Source of the DNA: Alphaproteobacteria bacterium
Lineage (GTDB): Bacteria > Pseudomonadota > Alphaproteobacteria > Micropepsales > Micropepsaceae
DNA: 39,595 nucleotides
Assembly: GCA_015654635.1 (NCBI GenBank)
Contig: JAATGP010000001.1
Span: 1 to 39,595 of the forward strand
Direction of reading: 5' to 3'
Both the position numbers and the translations under genes were made by a program. Below, in pieces: positions 7,731 through 16,360 of the stretch. The notes below the pieces were generated by a model, which was not told the DNA's origin, ran no database searches, and was given only the letters and a program-made list of their open reading frames with translations. How positions within the stretch are numbered: position 1 is the stretch's first letter; each line of letters starts with the position of its first letter.

Positions 7731-8921
7731 ATGATCACACGGCGAAACATGTTAGGCGCAATGAGCGCGGCAGGTGCCTTCAATGTTTGGGAAGGCTCGC
7801 TTTCGGCGGCCTTTGCGGCGGTGCGCGGTGAACAGCGCTTTGTCTTTGTGATTTTGCGCGGTGCGCTCGATGGCTTGGCGGCAGTGCCACCATATGGCGA
7901 TGCCGATTACGCAAGCGTGCGCGGCGGTTTGGCAATGACGAAAACCGGCAGCAATCCGCTGCTCGATCTCGACGGGTTTTTCGGCCTCAATCCGGCGTTG
8001 ATCAATATGAAGGCGTATTACGACGCCAAACAGCTCAGCGTTTTTCACAACATCTGCACGCCGTATCGCGACCGCTCGCATTTCGACGGGCAGAATGTGA
8101 TCGAGACCGGCGGGGTGTCGCCCAACCTCTATCACGATGGCTGGCTCAATCGCGCTTTGGTGGCGATGGGAGCGCGGAGGGTGGAAGCCTTGGCCGTGGC
8201 GCAGACGCCACCTTTGGTGCTGACCGGCAAGGCCCGCGCCACCAGCTGGATGCCTGACACGCTGCCGGAGCCGGACGATGCCTATTTCGGACGGGTGCAG
8301 GCGCTTTATGCCGGCGACAAAATGCTGGGGCCTTCGCTCTCGAGCGCGTTGATGCTGCGGGCGCAATCCAAAGCGGCGATGGATGATGCGGCTTCCAAGC
8401 AAAAGCCCAAAGCCGATCTGGTGCCGCTGTTTGCGGGGGCTGGGCGTTTGCTGGCCGGGGAGGGGCCGCGCGTGGCGGTGCTGGAAGCGTCAGGCTGGGA
8501 CACGCATATCAATCAAGGTGGCGGCGACGGGCAATTGGCGCGGCGGCTTTCGGCGCTGGATGCCGGGCTCGATGCCATGAAACTGGCGCTGGGACCGATC
8601 TGGGATAAGACCGCGGTGGTGATCGCCACCGAATTTGGCCGCACCGTGAAACCCAATGGCAGCGGCGGTACCGATCACGGCACTGGCGGCGCGGCGTTCC
8701 TCCTCGGCGGCGCGGTGGCGGGCGGAAAGGTTCATGCCGAATGGGCGGGGCTGAAACCCGAAGCGCTGAAAGACAGCCGCGATCTGCCGGCGCGCACCGA
8801 TATGCGGGCGCTGTTCAAGAGCGTGCTGGCGGACCATATGGGCCTGTCGCGCGCGGCACTGAGCACAACCGTATTTCCCGAAAGCGGCGGTGCCAAAGCG
8901 TTTAAAGGGCTGATCGCCTAA
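7731..8921 (+). CDS. DUF1501 family protein with Tat signal
   Basis: The product has 396 residues. The N-terminus MITRRNMLGAMSAAGA is a twin-arginine signal, so export in folded form by the TatABC system encoded at 20320-21788 is expected. The body shows DUF1501 (sulfatase/alkaline-phosphatase-like fold) motifs: VFVILRGALDGLAAV near the start, RSHFDGQNVIE about 113-123, SGWDTHINQG about 256-265, and EFGRTVKPNGSGGTDHG about 302-318. The His and Asp residues in these blocks are probable metal ligands. The start at 7731 is chosen for the signal peptide, since the frame extends upstream into the DUF1800 gene. It forms a two-gene unit with DUF1800. The substrate is unknown. Confidence 0.9.
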   Translation: MITRRNMLGAMSAAGAFNVWEGSLSAAFAAVRGEQRFVFVILRGALDGLAAVPPYGDADYASVRGGLAMTKTGSNPLLDLDGFFGLNPALINMKAYYDAKQLSVFHNICTPYRDRSHFDGQNVIETGGVSPNLYHDGWLNRALVAMGARRVEALAVAQTPPLVLTGKARATSWMPDTLPEPDDAYFGRVQALYAGDKMLGPSLSSALMLRAQSKAAMDDAASKQKPKADLVPLFAGAGRLLAGEGPRVAVLEASGWDTHINQGGGDGQLARRLSALDAGLDAMKLALGPIWDKTAVVIATEFGRTVKPNGSGGTDHGTGGAAFLLGGAVAGGKVHAEWAGLKPEALKDSRDLPARTDMRALFKSVLADHMGLSRAALSTTVFPESGGAKAFKGLIA

Positions 8922-9045
8922 GGCGGAGTCAAACGCTACGGGATTGATCACGCCATAAAGAAAGATGTGCTAGAGCGCCCTATTCAGGTTGGACGCACGG
9001 AAATCATTGGCGATACTCTAGTGTCTCCCAACATAGAGAAGCCCC

Positions 9046-9492
9046 ATGCATAAGCCCTCGGAAAACTACGATACTGACTTTGCCTTACTCGACCGCTATC
9101 AAGCCTTCTCTGCCGAAATCCTCCGGCTTTCACTGGCAGGCTTTGCTGCAGTGGGGCTTTTTCTGAACATCAATGCGAAAGATGCCGCAGGAGGTGCAAT
9201 TGCCAAAGCAGTCCTTTACGGATTGGGCAGTCGCATTTTTTTAGTTACCACGCTTATCCTATTGGCGCTGTCTGCGGCTGCCGCCCTTGCCCACAGGTAT
9301 TTTTCGAGCGACAGTATGCAAGAACTCATTGAGACAGACCGTGATGAACGGAGCGGACTGCCCGCGCATCGCGAACAAATGTATCTGCAATTCAGTCGCT
9401 CGACGTGGGCAATCTATCTGGCTCCCGTATTTCTGGCCGCGGCCGTATTCACATTCGGCATTTCGATCATAGCGGTGCTAGCGATGGTATGA
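9046..9492 (+). CDS. Hypothetical membrane protein, 148 aa
   Basis: The product has three to four hydrophobic segments: about 27-42, 55-83 (possibly two) and 122-146. A charged loop between them (QELIETDRDERSGLPAHREQ) probably faces the cytoplasm. GAGAAG lies a few bases before the ATG. The gene is somewhat AT-richer and its codon use more mixed than in the surrounding genes. It stands alone with non-coding sequence on both sides. I do not recognise a family. Confidence 0.65.
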   Translation: MHKPSENYDTDFALLDRYQAFSAEILRLSLAGFAAVGLFLNINAKDAAGGAIAKAVLYGLGSRIFLVTTLILLALSAAAALAHRYFSSDSMQELIETDRDERSGLPAHREQMYLQFSRSTWAIYLAPVFLAAAVFTFGISIIAVLAMV

Positions 9493-9854
9493 GATCGAGG
9501 GACGTCCGGTTAGCAATTGCTGCTATGTGCATGGGGCTGATGGCATAAGACGACAGAGAAAAGCGCGGTCCGGTGGAATCGCTAATCCTGCTCTCGGGAC
9601 AGGCCTATCGCATGCGGATTTTGCACCCTAACTTGTCATGGCCCGTCGCAACGGGCCATTTAGCTTTCGCCGCATCGTGTTTCTAAGAAATACTTCATTA
9701 CGGCTCTTAGAGCTGAGCAACACCGCCTGAATGATCGGGTCAACGGGCCATGGCAGCTTGCGCTCCGCATGTGGCGTGCGGCCAAGTTTCGCGGCTGGCG
9801 TAGAGCAACAACGGATATGCTCGGGCGGAATGCGATGAACAAAGGGCGCGCAGT
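9493..9854. other. Non-coding gap with one strong hairpin
   Basis: This 362-base stretch lies between the membrane protein and the nitroreductase. Apart from the inverted repeat at 9638-9659, it shows no gene with a credible start or motif. The minus-strand frame that crosses it is the shadow of the nitroreductase gene. No divergent regulator gene, often found next to nitroreductases, is present. Confidence 0.5.
9638..9661 (+). terminator. Perfect 9-bp hairpin, possible terminator
   Basis: ATGGCCCGT (9638-9646) and ACGGGCCAT (9651-9659) form a perfect stem with the 4-base loop CGCA. The T-run after it is short (three T, then AGCTTT), so it is a weak intrinsic terminator at best. It lies 146 bases after the membrane-protein gene. 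Confidence 0.4.
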
Positions 9855-10490
9855 ATGGACTTGATAGAAAAACTCAATTGGCGCTATGCGACCAAGAAAA
9901 TGGATGCTGCGAAAGCCGTTCCCCAAGACAAGGTTGAGCGCATTCTGGAGGCAATCCGGCTGGCGCCGTCCTCCAGCGGCTTGCAACCTTACGAAATTCT
10001 GGTTGTGACCAACCCCGATATACGGGCGAAGATAAAGCCCGTCGCCTGGGACCAGAGTCTGATTACCGATTGTTCGCACTTGCTGGTGTTCGCGGCTTGG
10101 GACGATTACACGCCCGAACGCATCAATACGATGTTTGACTTCATCAACGCCGAACGTGGCAGTACGAACGAGGGCTGGGAAAACTATCGCAAGATGCTGC
10201 TCGGCAAATACCCGCCGCGCGGTCCGGAAGTGAATTTCCAGCACGCCGCAAGACAGGCCTATATCGCCCTTGGCGTTGCTCTGGTCGCAGCCGCCATCGA
10301 AGCGATCGATAGCACCCCGGTCGAGGGCTTTGAGCCGGACGCCGTCGATGACATTCTGCATTTGCGGTCGCGTGGACTTCGCAGCGTCCTCCTGCTGCCG
10401 CTGGGCTATCGTGAGGCCGATAAAGACTGGCTGGTAAACCTCAAAAAGGTCCGCCGCCCGCGCAGCACCTTCGTCACAGAGGTTCCTTAG
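9855..10490 (+). CDS. Nitroreductase family NAD(P)H-dependent oxidoreductase (NfsB-like)
   Basis: The product of 211 residues fits the NfsB/YfkO branch of FMN nitroreductases, including the usual length (210-220). The N-terminal RYATKKMDAAKAVPQDK pattern binds FMN phosphate through Arg/Lys. RLAPSSSGLQPYEILVV (about 35-51) is the signature FMN-contact block. The C-terminal LPLGYREADKDWL (about 179-191) corresponds to the conserved LPLGYR motif of the family. These enzymes act as cytosolic dimers reducing nitroaromatics or quinones with NAD(P)H; the natural substrate is unknown. It is a single gene without an adjacent regulator. Confidence 0.92.
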   Translation: MDLIEKLNWRYATKKMDAAKAVPQDKVERILEAIRLAPSSSGLQPYEILVVTNPDIRAKIKPVAWDQSLITDCSHLLVFAAWDDYTPERINTMFDFINAERGSTNEGWENYRKMLLGKYPPRGPEVNFQHAARQAYIALGVALVAAAIEAIDSTPVEGFEPDAVDDILHLRSRGLRSVLLLPLGYREADKDWLVNLKKVRRPRSTFVTEVP

Positions 10491-10611
10491 TGCTGGCAGA
10501 CGTGGTCTTTGCGGCGGATGCCGCCGCTGCGTGGTGAGACGGGGGGCTGGTCATTAAGCAGGCGCTAACGCCGTGGTGGGAGCATCCGTTGCTGCTCCAC
10601 GGTGCCTGTCT

Positions 10612-10935
10612 GTGACCAATCCACGATCATTCGGCCGACGCGCCGCCCTGCAAAGCCCGCGCCTTGCTGAGCGAAAGGCCGAGACTTTTGTTCCGGAGGC
10701 GCGGGCCCCGCTCGCCGAGCCGTCGGTCGACGATGAATTGCGAGCGTGGAAACGGACGCGGAAATCGGGCTTCGCCGTTCCGTGGCGCCCGCTGTCGCTG
10801 ATGGCGTCGCTATGTTTCGGCATTGCCTCGCTTGTCCTCCCCGATTGGGTGAACAGCGCCGTGCAATGGCCGCTCTTCGCTCTTACGGCCGCAAGCCTCT
10901 ACGCCGGCCTTGCCAAGCGCCGGGGCGATGCGTAA
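10612..10935 (+). CDS. Hypothetical small membrane protein, about 107 aa
   Basis: The C-terminal part (PWRPLSLMASLCFGIASL, then a second hydrophobic stretch AVQWPLFALTAASLYAGL) forms two membrane helices after a charged, Arg/Glu-rich cytoplasmic N-terminus. The pattern SVDDELRAWKRTRKSGF before the first helix resembles a family of short uncharacterised membrane proteins in Alphaproteobacteria. The GTG at 10612 is preferred because the family begins near here; a GTG at 10573 gives a 120-residue version. No strong ribosome site is seen at either. Function is unknown. Confidence 0.6.
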   Translation: MTNPRSFGRRAALQSPRLAERKAETFVPEARAPLAEPSVDDELRAWKRTRKSGFAVPWRPLSLMASLCFGIASLVLPDWVNSAVQWPLFALTAASLYAGLAKRRGDA

Positions 10936-10972
10936 GCGCGTGGCGAGTTATACTGTGCCGGCATGGAAGCGC

Positions 10973-12046
10973 TTAGAGCGCACCGCTAGCCGCCTGGGTG
11001 TTGCTGGTCTTTACCGCCGCCAACTGCGTATGGCTGATCAAGACCTTTGTTCCCGGCTTTGCATCTGCGCTGGTGACAATGGCGCGCAGCTGTTTGGAGA
11101 GCGCCTGCACGATGCCTGTGCCGAGGCCTGGCTTGATGCTATCCGCATCCTCGGGCATGCCGACGCCATTGTCGGAGACAGATAAAGACCAATTTGGCCC
11201 ATGCGACTGGAAATCGACCGTAATGGCACCGCCGCGCTCACCCGGAAACGCATGTTTGAGGGCATTGATCACCAGTTCGGTGACGATCAAGCCCAAACTG
11301 ACGGAGACATCGGCATTCCGAATACTCGCGTCGACATTGACGTTCAGCGACATGGAATTGTGATCACGGATCATCGAGGCCCCGATACTGCTGCATAGCG
11401 CCTTCAGATAGGGCCTCAACTCGACTTCGTTGCCTAGCCTGGAGGCCGCGAGTTGCTGCTGCAAGGCAGCAACCGACATCACGCGCTGGTGGGCATCATA
11501 GAGATGGCTGCGCGTTTCTTCGGACTGCACCTTGCGTGCGCTCTGCATCAGAACGCTGGCGATGATCTGAAGGCTGTTGGCAACGCGATGCTGCAACTCC
11601 TGAAGAAGAACCGCCTTCTCTCTCAGCATATCGTCCTTCAATTTTTCCGCCTGACGGGCCTCGGTCACGTCCGAAATCGACAGCAGAAGACGGGCGCTTT
11701 CCCCGTCTCCATATTCGAGCTTGTGGGCATTCAAGACCAACCGCAGGTCTTCATGGCCGCTGCGATGCAGGTCGATTTCATAGCCCGCGATCTCCGCATA
11801 TCCTAAGGCGGTAGCCTGAAGCATGGCGACTAGCTGCGGAATATTCCATTCACCCGCCCCAAGCTCGCGCAGCGGAAGATTGGGTATCGTTGCCGGGTTC
11901 AGCTGAAACGCATGACAGAACGACGTGCTTGCCGCGATCACGTTCAGTTGGCCGTCGAGAAGCAAGAGGGGCGCGGTCGAGTTCGCGATCACTGCCAAAG
12001 CAAGATTCAGCGCCAGATTGGGATGCGCTGTTAAATTGGGCGACAT
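10973..12046 (-). CDS. Cytosolic sensor histidine kinase (PAS-like + HisKA_2)
   Basis: The product has 357 residues and no membrane segment. Residues about 15-130 form a PAS-like sensor (LLLLDGQLNVIAAS, ending LLLSISDVTEARQAE). The HisKA_2 dimerisation domain has the phospho-acceptor in LLQELQHRVANSLQ, H153. The ATPase domain shows the N-box TELVINALKHAF (N261), DNGVGMP at 292-298 and a GLGTGIV block at 307-313. Kinases of the HisKA_2/HWE type in Alphaproteobacteria often feed the PhyR general stress response or single-domain receivers. No response regulator is encoded nearby, so it is an orphan kinase whose partner cannot be named. It is transcribed opposite to its neighbours. Confidence 0.9.
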   Translation of the reverse strand: MSPNLTAHPNLALNLALAVIANSTAPLLLLDGQLNVIAASTSFCHAFQLNPATIPNLPLRELGAGEWNIPQLVAMLQATALGYAEIAGYEIDLHRSGHEDLRLVLNAHKLEYGDGESARLLLSISDVTEARQAEKLKDDMLREKAVLLQELQHRVANSLQIIASVLMQSARKVQSEETRSHLYDAHQRVMSVAALQQQLAASRLGNEVELRPYLKALCSSIGASMIRDHNSMSLNVNVDASIRNADVSVSLGLIVTELVINALKHAFPGERGGAITVDFQSHGPNWSLSVSDNGVGMPEDADSIKPGLGTGIVQALSKQLRAIVTSADAKPGTKVLISHTQLAAVKTSNTQAASGAL

Positions 12047-12350
12047 TGCTGCCCCCTTTCCGCAAAGCCGGAGATCCTCGAATTGAGAACCGTACCCGCG
12101 TCAATAATCGTGATAATGGGCCAGCCCGGTGAACGCCATTGCTGTGCCAGTACGTCATAATACCATGGCCTTTGTAACAGAGTCATGCCGAATATGATCG
12201 CGTGCGGCCCCAAGCGCCTGAGTGTTTTCCGATGTCCGCGGTTCCAAAGCGTTCAGGGCGCCGATTGCTTTAGCGCCGGCCTGAGTAGATTCCGACGTTT
12301 TCTGGTCGAACGTTATGACGTAGGCTTGTCTGCGTTCCATCAGGTCGGCC
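12047..12350. other. Divergent intergenic region, no gene seen
   Basis: These 304 bases separate the histidine kinase gene (minus) from the 63-aa membrane protein (plus), so both promoters should lie here. Open frames on either strand (for example 12155-12352 minus) lack recognisable motifs. I looked for a GGAAC/CGTT EcfG-type promoter and did not find a properly spaced pair. Confidence 0.45.
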
Positions 12351-12542
12351 ATGTCCGCTTTTGTGCTTTACGTTGCCGGTTTCATCGTGTTGCTGGGTGG
12401 TCTTATCTATGGCGCCTTTCTGCTCCATGTCCCGCATGCGTGGATTGGAGTTGGTGCGCTCGTCATCATTGGCTTTGGCATCATGTCGGCGGTATCGCAC
12501 ACCAAGCAGCGTGATCCGCCGAGCGAACCTCCGCACGCATAA
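12351..12542 (+). CDS. Small membrane protein, 63 aa
   Basis: MSAFVLYVAGFIVLLGGLIYG forms one hydrophobic helix, followed by HVPHAWIGVGALVIIGFGIMSAV as a second and a polar, proline-rich tail (HTKQRDPPSEPPHA). The two-helix hairpin with a short HVPHxW linker resembles a widespread family of uncharacterised alphaproteobacterial proteins of this size. It starts with ATG. Its function is unknown. It stands alone between the kinase and cysK. Confidence 0.75.
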   Translation: MSAFVLYVAGFIVLLGGLIYGAFLLHVPHAWIGVGALVIIGFGIMSAVSHTKQRDPPSEPPHA

Positions 12543-12765
12543 GCGAATGGCAGGCGGATGTTCGTTGCCTGCGGCTGAGACGCACTGAAGGGCTCTTGCA
12601 GGCGCTGCCGGTTTTGCGGTGCGCGTGATGCTGTTCGCACCCCAAGAATTTACATCGCGGGCACGTAGTATTCTACAATGTCTATCAACCTACTGGACAT
12701 TAAGCGCAACCTGATCTAGCCTTCTGTTGCAGCGAGCGGTTGCCCGCATCAAGGAGGAGTTCGCT

Positions 12766-13758
12766 ATGACGGTCGCTTTCGGAGATACACCCATTTTCCG
12801 CATTCCTGGCCGGGGCCGTATCTACAGTTCGGTTACCGACACGATTGGCGACACGCCCTTGGTCAAACTGGCGCGTTTGCCCGGGCTCGAAGGGGTGAAG
12901 GCGAATGTCCTGCTCAAGCTCGAATTCTTCAATCCGATTGGCTCAGTCAAAGATCGCATTGGCGTTGCCATGATCGATGCCTTGGAGCGCGAAGGCAAAA
13001 TCGCACCCGGCAAGACGACATTGGTGGAACCCACCAGCGGCAATACCGGCATTGCGCTGGCCTTCGTGGCCGCGGCGCGCGGTTACAAGCTGATCCTGTG
13101 CATGCCAGAATCGTTTTCGATCGAGCGGCGCAAAATGCTGGTTCTGCTTGGGGCGGAATTGGTGTTGACCCCGGCGGCGGGCGGCATGAAGGGCGCCATC
13201 GCCCGGGCGCAGGAACTGCTCAACGAAATTCCCGACGCGGTAAGCCCGCGCCAGTTCGAAAACCCTGCCAATCCGGACATTCATCGCCGCACCACGGCGG
13301 AAGAAATCTGGAACGATACCAAAGGCGATATCGATGCGGTGGTGGCGGGCTCTGGCACCGGCGGCACGATCACGGGCATCGGCCAAGTGTTAAAGAAGCG
13401 AAAGCCTCTCAAAGTCATCGCGGTTGAGCCGGAGGATTCTCCGGTGCTTTCCGGCGGCAAGCCGGGACCGCACAAGATTCAAGGCATCGGACCCGGTTTT
13501 GTGCCCGCCGTGCTCGACCGCAGCGTGATCGACGAGGTCATCACGGTTTCCAACGAATCGGCTCTCGCCACCGCCCGCAAGCTGGCCAAATACGAAGGCA
13601 TTCCCGTGGGTATCTCTTCGGGCGCGGCGGTCTTTGCCGCGTTCGAAATCGGGCAGCGGCCCGAATATGCGGGCAAGACCATCGTCGCTATCGTTCCGGA
13701 TTTTGCGGAACGCTATCTGTCGACGGCCTTGTTCGAAGGCTTAAGTGTTCCTCAGTAG
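12766..13758 (+). CDS. cysK: Cysteine synthase A (O-acetylserine sulfhydrylase)
   Basis: The product of 330 residues is a PLP-dependent fold-type II enzyme making L-cysteine from O-acetylserine and sulfide in the cytosol. The PLP lysine is K62 in [10 protein letters not shown]. The substrate loop is PTSGNTGIA at 89-97. The glycine-rich phosphate-binding loop is [10 protein letters not shown] near 192-201. The C-terminal DFAERYLST pattern is typical of the family. The start at ATG 12766 is preferred over an upstream TTG because AAGGAGG lies about 8 bases before it. The gene is followed by a strong terminator and is transcribed alone, with no cysE beside it. Confidence 0.93.
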   Translation: MTVAFGDTPIFRIPGRGRIYSSVTDTIGDTPLVKLARLPGLEGVKANVLLKLEFFNPIGSVKDRIGVAMIDALEREGKIAPGKTTLVEPTSGNTGIALAFVAAARGYKLILCMPESFSIERRKMLVLLGAELVLTPAAGGMKGAIARAQELLNEIPDAVSPRQFENPANPDIHRRTTAEEIWNDTKGDIDAVVAGSGTGGTITGIGQVLKKRKPLKVIAVEPEDSPVLSGGKPGPHKIQGIGPGFVPAVLDRSVIDEVITVSNESALATARKLAKYEGIPVGISSGAAVFAAFEIGQRPEYAGKTIVAIVPDFAERYLSTALFEGLSVPQ

Positions 13759-13785
13759 TCCTCCTCTGGTCTTTCCTCGAACTTG

Positions 13786-13811
13786 GCGGGCCGCCTGGCC
13801 CGCTTTTTTTT
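13786..13811 (+). terminator. Intrinsic terminator of cysK
   Basis: GCGGGCC (13786-13792) and GGCCCGC (13797-13803) make a perfect 7-bp GC stem with loop GCCT, followed directly by eight T (13804-13811). It lies 28 bases after the cysK stop codon. Confidence 0.9.
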
Positions 13812-13911
13812 GCCCGGATTTGTCTTGGGACGCGGCGCGTGACATTCTCATGAACGCTTTCAAGCGCTTGACGGTGCCGTTATAGTCCGGCCGTCCAAAA
13901 CGGGTCCCCCT

Positions 13912-14973
13912 ATGCACGGCTTATTTCGCCATTCAGCGCTGGTTGTCGCGCTTTTCCTTACAGCGCTTTTGATGCCCGCGGCTTTGGCCGAAAATGTCTT
14001 TGAGGTGGCCAATATTCATGTTGATGCTTCGGCCAAATCGGCCTCGGAAGCGCGGATGGAAGCCATTTCGGCAGGACGGCCGATCGCCTGGGCGACGCTT
14101 TACCGCCGCCTGACGCGGCAGGCCGATTGGGCACGGCAACCGGCGCTCGACGCTGCGGCGCTGCAACGGCTGGTGATCGGCTATTTCCCCAGCAACGAGC
14201 GGCGCTCGACGACGCGCTATGTCGCGGATTTAACCTATACCTTCAATCCGGATGCGGTGGCCCGCGTGCTGCAGGCGGCTGCCATTCCCTATACGGCGAG
14301 TGCGGTCAAACGCATCCTGGTGATTCCCATGGCGCCGGGTTTTGCCCGCGGCTCGGCCTGGGCGGCTGCCTTTGCCAGCCCGCGCTTTGCCAATGCGCCG
14401 GTGCTCTTTGCCATTCCCGGCGGGGACGCGCAGGAAATCGCGGTGCTTGGCGGGCTCGCATTCGAGACCGCCACCTGGGAACAGATTGCCCCCGTCGCGG
14501 CCCGCATTCATGCCACCGAGGCGGTGCTGGTCCTGGCCCAGCCCGCAGGTAACAAGCTTCTTCTGACGCTGAAAAGGCTCGGTGCCGGAACGCTGCCGAG
14601 CAAAGCGGCAGTTGAGGTGCCGATGTTGCAGAGCGCGGTTGCCACCTATCCCGGTGCTGCGGATGCGGCGGTCAAAGCCATCGACGAGATGTGGAAGAAT
14701 CAGAAGGTGGTCGATTACAGCCAGAAGGGAAAGCTCTTCGCCGATGCGCGTTTTGGCTCGCTTGGCCAATTTGCCGCCTTGGAAAACGCCCTCGGGGCGG
14801 TGCCCAACGTCGCGGCGGTGGGGGTGGCGGCAATGGATATCGGCCAAGCGCGGCTCTCAATCACCTATATCGGCACGGTCGAGCAGCTGCGCGCGGCATT
14901 GGCCCAATCCGGGGTGGCGCTGACGGCGCGCGGCGCGGGCTGGCAAATCGGAACGGCATCAGCACAGCCATGA
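13912..14973 (+). CDS. DUF2066 domain protein, exported
   Basis: The product has 353 residues. A signal peptide covers about 1-26 (MHGLFRHS, hydrophobic core, ALA before ENVF). The mature start ENVFEVANIHVDASAKSA and the SAGRPIAWATLYRRLT segment (about 50-65) are typical of DUF2066 proteins in Alpha- and Gammaproteobacteria. The role is unknown. In many alphaproteobacteria the gene precedes a CDP-alcohol phosphatidyltransferase and the HdaA-like gene exactly as here, and the stop codon overlaps the next start (ATGA). It probably acts in the periplasm, and its context is envelope biogenesis. Confidence 0.85.
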   Translation: MHGLFRHSALVVALFLTALLMPAALAENVFEVANIHVDASAKSASEARMEAISAGRPIAWATLYRRLTRQADWARQPALDAAALQRLVIGYFPSNERRSTTRYVADLTYTFNPDAVARVLQAAAIPYTASAVKRILVIPMAPGFARGSAWAAAFASPRFANAPVLFAIPGGDAQEIAVLGGLAFETATWEQIAPVAARIHATEAVLVLAQPAGNKLLLTLKRLGAGTLPSKAAVEVPMLQSAVATYPGAADAAVKAIDEMWKNQKVVDYSQKGKLFADARFGSLGQFAALENALGAVPNVAAVGVAAMDIGQARLSITYIGTVEQLRAALAQSGVALTARGAGWQIGTASAQP

Positions 14974-15542
14974 GCCCTGTGCTGCGCCAAGCACCGAATA
15001 TCTTGAGCGCGCTCAGGCTCTGCGCGGCGCCGGTGGCGGCGTGGCTGATTCTTACGGGACGCGACGTCGAGGCGCTGGCGGTGTTTGCTTTGGCGGGGCT
15101 GACCGATGCCGCGGACGGTTATCTGGCCAAGAGTTTTGGCCTGGCCTCGCGCTTTGGCGCCTGGCTCGACCCGATCGCCGACAAACTTCTGATGCTGGCC
15201 AGCTTTCTGTCGCTGACCTATATCGGCGCGGTACCGATGTGGCTGACCGCGGTGGTGATCGGACGCGATGTCATGATCGTGCTGGGGGTGGGGCTGGCGC
15301 GCTTTCTCGGCATGCCGCTGGTGGTGCAGCCCTTGATGGCGGGCAAGGTGAGCACCGTGCTGCAGGTCCTCTATATCGCACTGGTACTGTTGCTCTTGAC
15401 GCTGCATGAGCCGCCCGCGGGGCTGGAGAGGAGCGGCGAATTCCTGGTGACGGTTCTGGCGGTGTGGTCCTTTCTGGCTTATGCCCAGGTCTGGTTCCGG
15501 GCCGCGACGCAGCGCGCCCCCCAAGGCGGCAGCGCCAATTAG
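14970..15542 (+). CDS. CDP-alcohol phosphatidyltransferase (PgsA-like)
   Basis: The product has 190 residues with five to six hydrophobic helices. The family motif DxxDGxxAR-x8-GxxxDxxxD appears as DAADGYLAK, then a GAWLDPIAD segment (about 41-66), giving all four metal-binding aspartates but with Lys where Arg is usual. The enzyme transfers a phosphatidyl group from CDP-diacylglycerol to an alcohol, most likely glycerol-3-phosphate or phosphatidylglycerol, in the inner membrane. The start overlaps the TGA of the DUF2066 gene by four bases, so the two are translationally coupled. Substrate cannot be fixed from sequence; PgsA or a cardiolipin synthase are the alternatives. Confidence 0.87.
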   Translation: MSPVLRQAPNILSALRLCAAPVAAWLILTGRDVEALAVFALAGLTDAADGYLAKSFGLASRFGAWLDPIADKLLMLASFLSLTYIGAVPMWLTAVVIGRDVMIVLGVGLARFLGMPLVVQPLMAGKVSTVLQVLYIALVLLLLTLHEPPAGLERSGEFLVTVLAVWSFLAYAQVWFRAATQRAPQGGSAN

Positions 15543-15641
15543 CGCGAAACCGGATTCTGCCGAATCGCGATTTCGCTCTAACCATTTGCTTGGTCGCGCA
15601 ATTTATCGGAAAACCGCTTTGCACTTTTCCGATTGCGCTCC

Positions 15642-16292
15642 ATGGCCTCCCAGATTCCCTTGCCTTTGCCCGCCACCGCGCGGCTTGGACGGGCCGATTT
15701 CATCAGCGGTCCGGGCAATGCGGCGGCGGTGGCCTTTGTCGATTCCTGGCCGGGCTGGACCGCGCCAGCCGCGGTACTCTATGGGCCGACGGGCTCGGGA
15801 AAATCGCATCTGGCGGGGATTTGGGCCGAGCGCGCTGGGGCGAAGACCATCGCGGCGCTGGAATTGGGCCACGATTGCCTCGGCAGCACGGCGCCGTTGG
15901 TCGTGGAAGATGTCGATGCCGCGCCGCCCGGCCGGGAACGCGAGGCCGTGCTATTCGCCCTGTTGGAACGCGGGCATTCGCTGATCTTAACATCAGCAAC
16001 GCCGCCCGCCTCCTGGAGCCCCGAAATTCCCGATCTGATCTCGCGCTTCGCGGCCTTGCTGGCCTTTCCGCTGTGGGCGCCGGATGAGGCGCTTCTGGAG
16101 GGGCTGGCGCGCAAACTCTTCGCCGATCGCCAGCTGCAAGTCCCCGAGAGCGTCATCGTGCAAATGATCCGCGCCCTGGAACGCTCGCCGGGGGCCGTAC
16201 GCGATTTCGTGGCCCGGGCCGATAACGCGGCGCTGGCGGAAAAGCGGCCCGTCAGTCTGGGTCTGATTCGCGAATTGCTTGCCGGAGCCTAG
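15642..16292 (+). CDS. hdaA: HdaA-like DnaA homologue (regulatory inactivation of DnaA)
   Basis: The product has 216 residues, like DnaA domain III but without the DNA-binding domain. Walker A is LYGPTGSGKSHL (about 48-59). A VVEDVD block (about 87-92) replaces the Walker B DDxD form. The sensor region reads ILTSATPPASW (about 116-126), and a C-terminal lid ends ALAEKRPVSLGLIRELL. Hda/HdaA works with the beta clamp to make DnaA hydrolyse ATP after replication starts. The clamp-binding peptide is expected at the N-terminus, and MASQIPLPLP fits a Q-x-P-LP-type motif. The ATG at 15642 is preferred over an upstream TTG at 15633. Its place between the phosphatidyltransferase and ppk is the usual alphaproteobacterial one. 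Confidence 0.85.
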   Translation: MASQIPLPLPATARLGRADFISGPGNAAAVAFVDSWPGWTAPAAVLYGPTGSGKSHLAGIWAERAGAKTIAALELGHDCLGSTAPLVVEDVDAAPPGREREAVLFALLERGHSLILTSATPPASWSPEIPDLISRFAALLAFPLWAPDEALLEGLARKLFADRQLQVPESVIVQMIRALERSPGAVRDFVARADNAALAEKRPVSLGLIRELLAGA

Positions 16293-16360
16293 GTTCCGGT
16301 ATGCATGACAGCGTAACCAATTTGTTCTAGGCTGCCGGGCGGAATTTTGGTAAGTGATTG

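Noticed and set aside
12031..12352. Several 60-100 codon minus-strand frames upstream of the histidine kinase
   Set aside because: They overlap each other in different frames, have no motif or good start, and the region must hold divergent promoters.
12640..12765. A regulator site (IscR/Rrf2-like) before cysK
   Set aside because: The sequence near CAACCTACTGGACATTA is suggestive but has no clear symmetry or match to a known consensus.
16300..16360. A PhoB box before ppk
   Set aside because: One ATGACAG half-site is visible but no second half at the required spacing.
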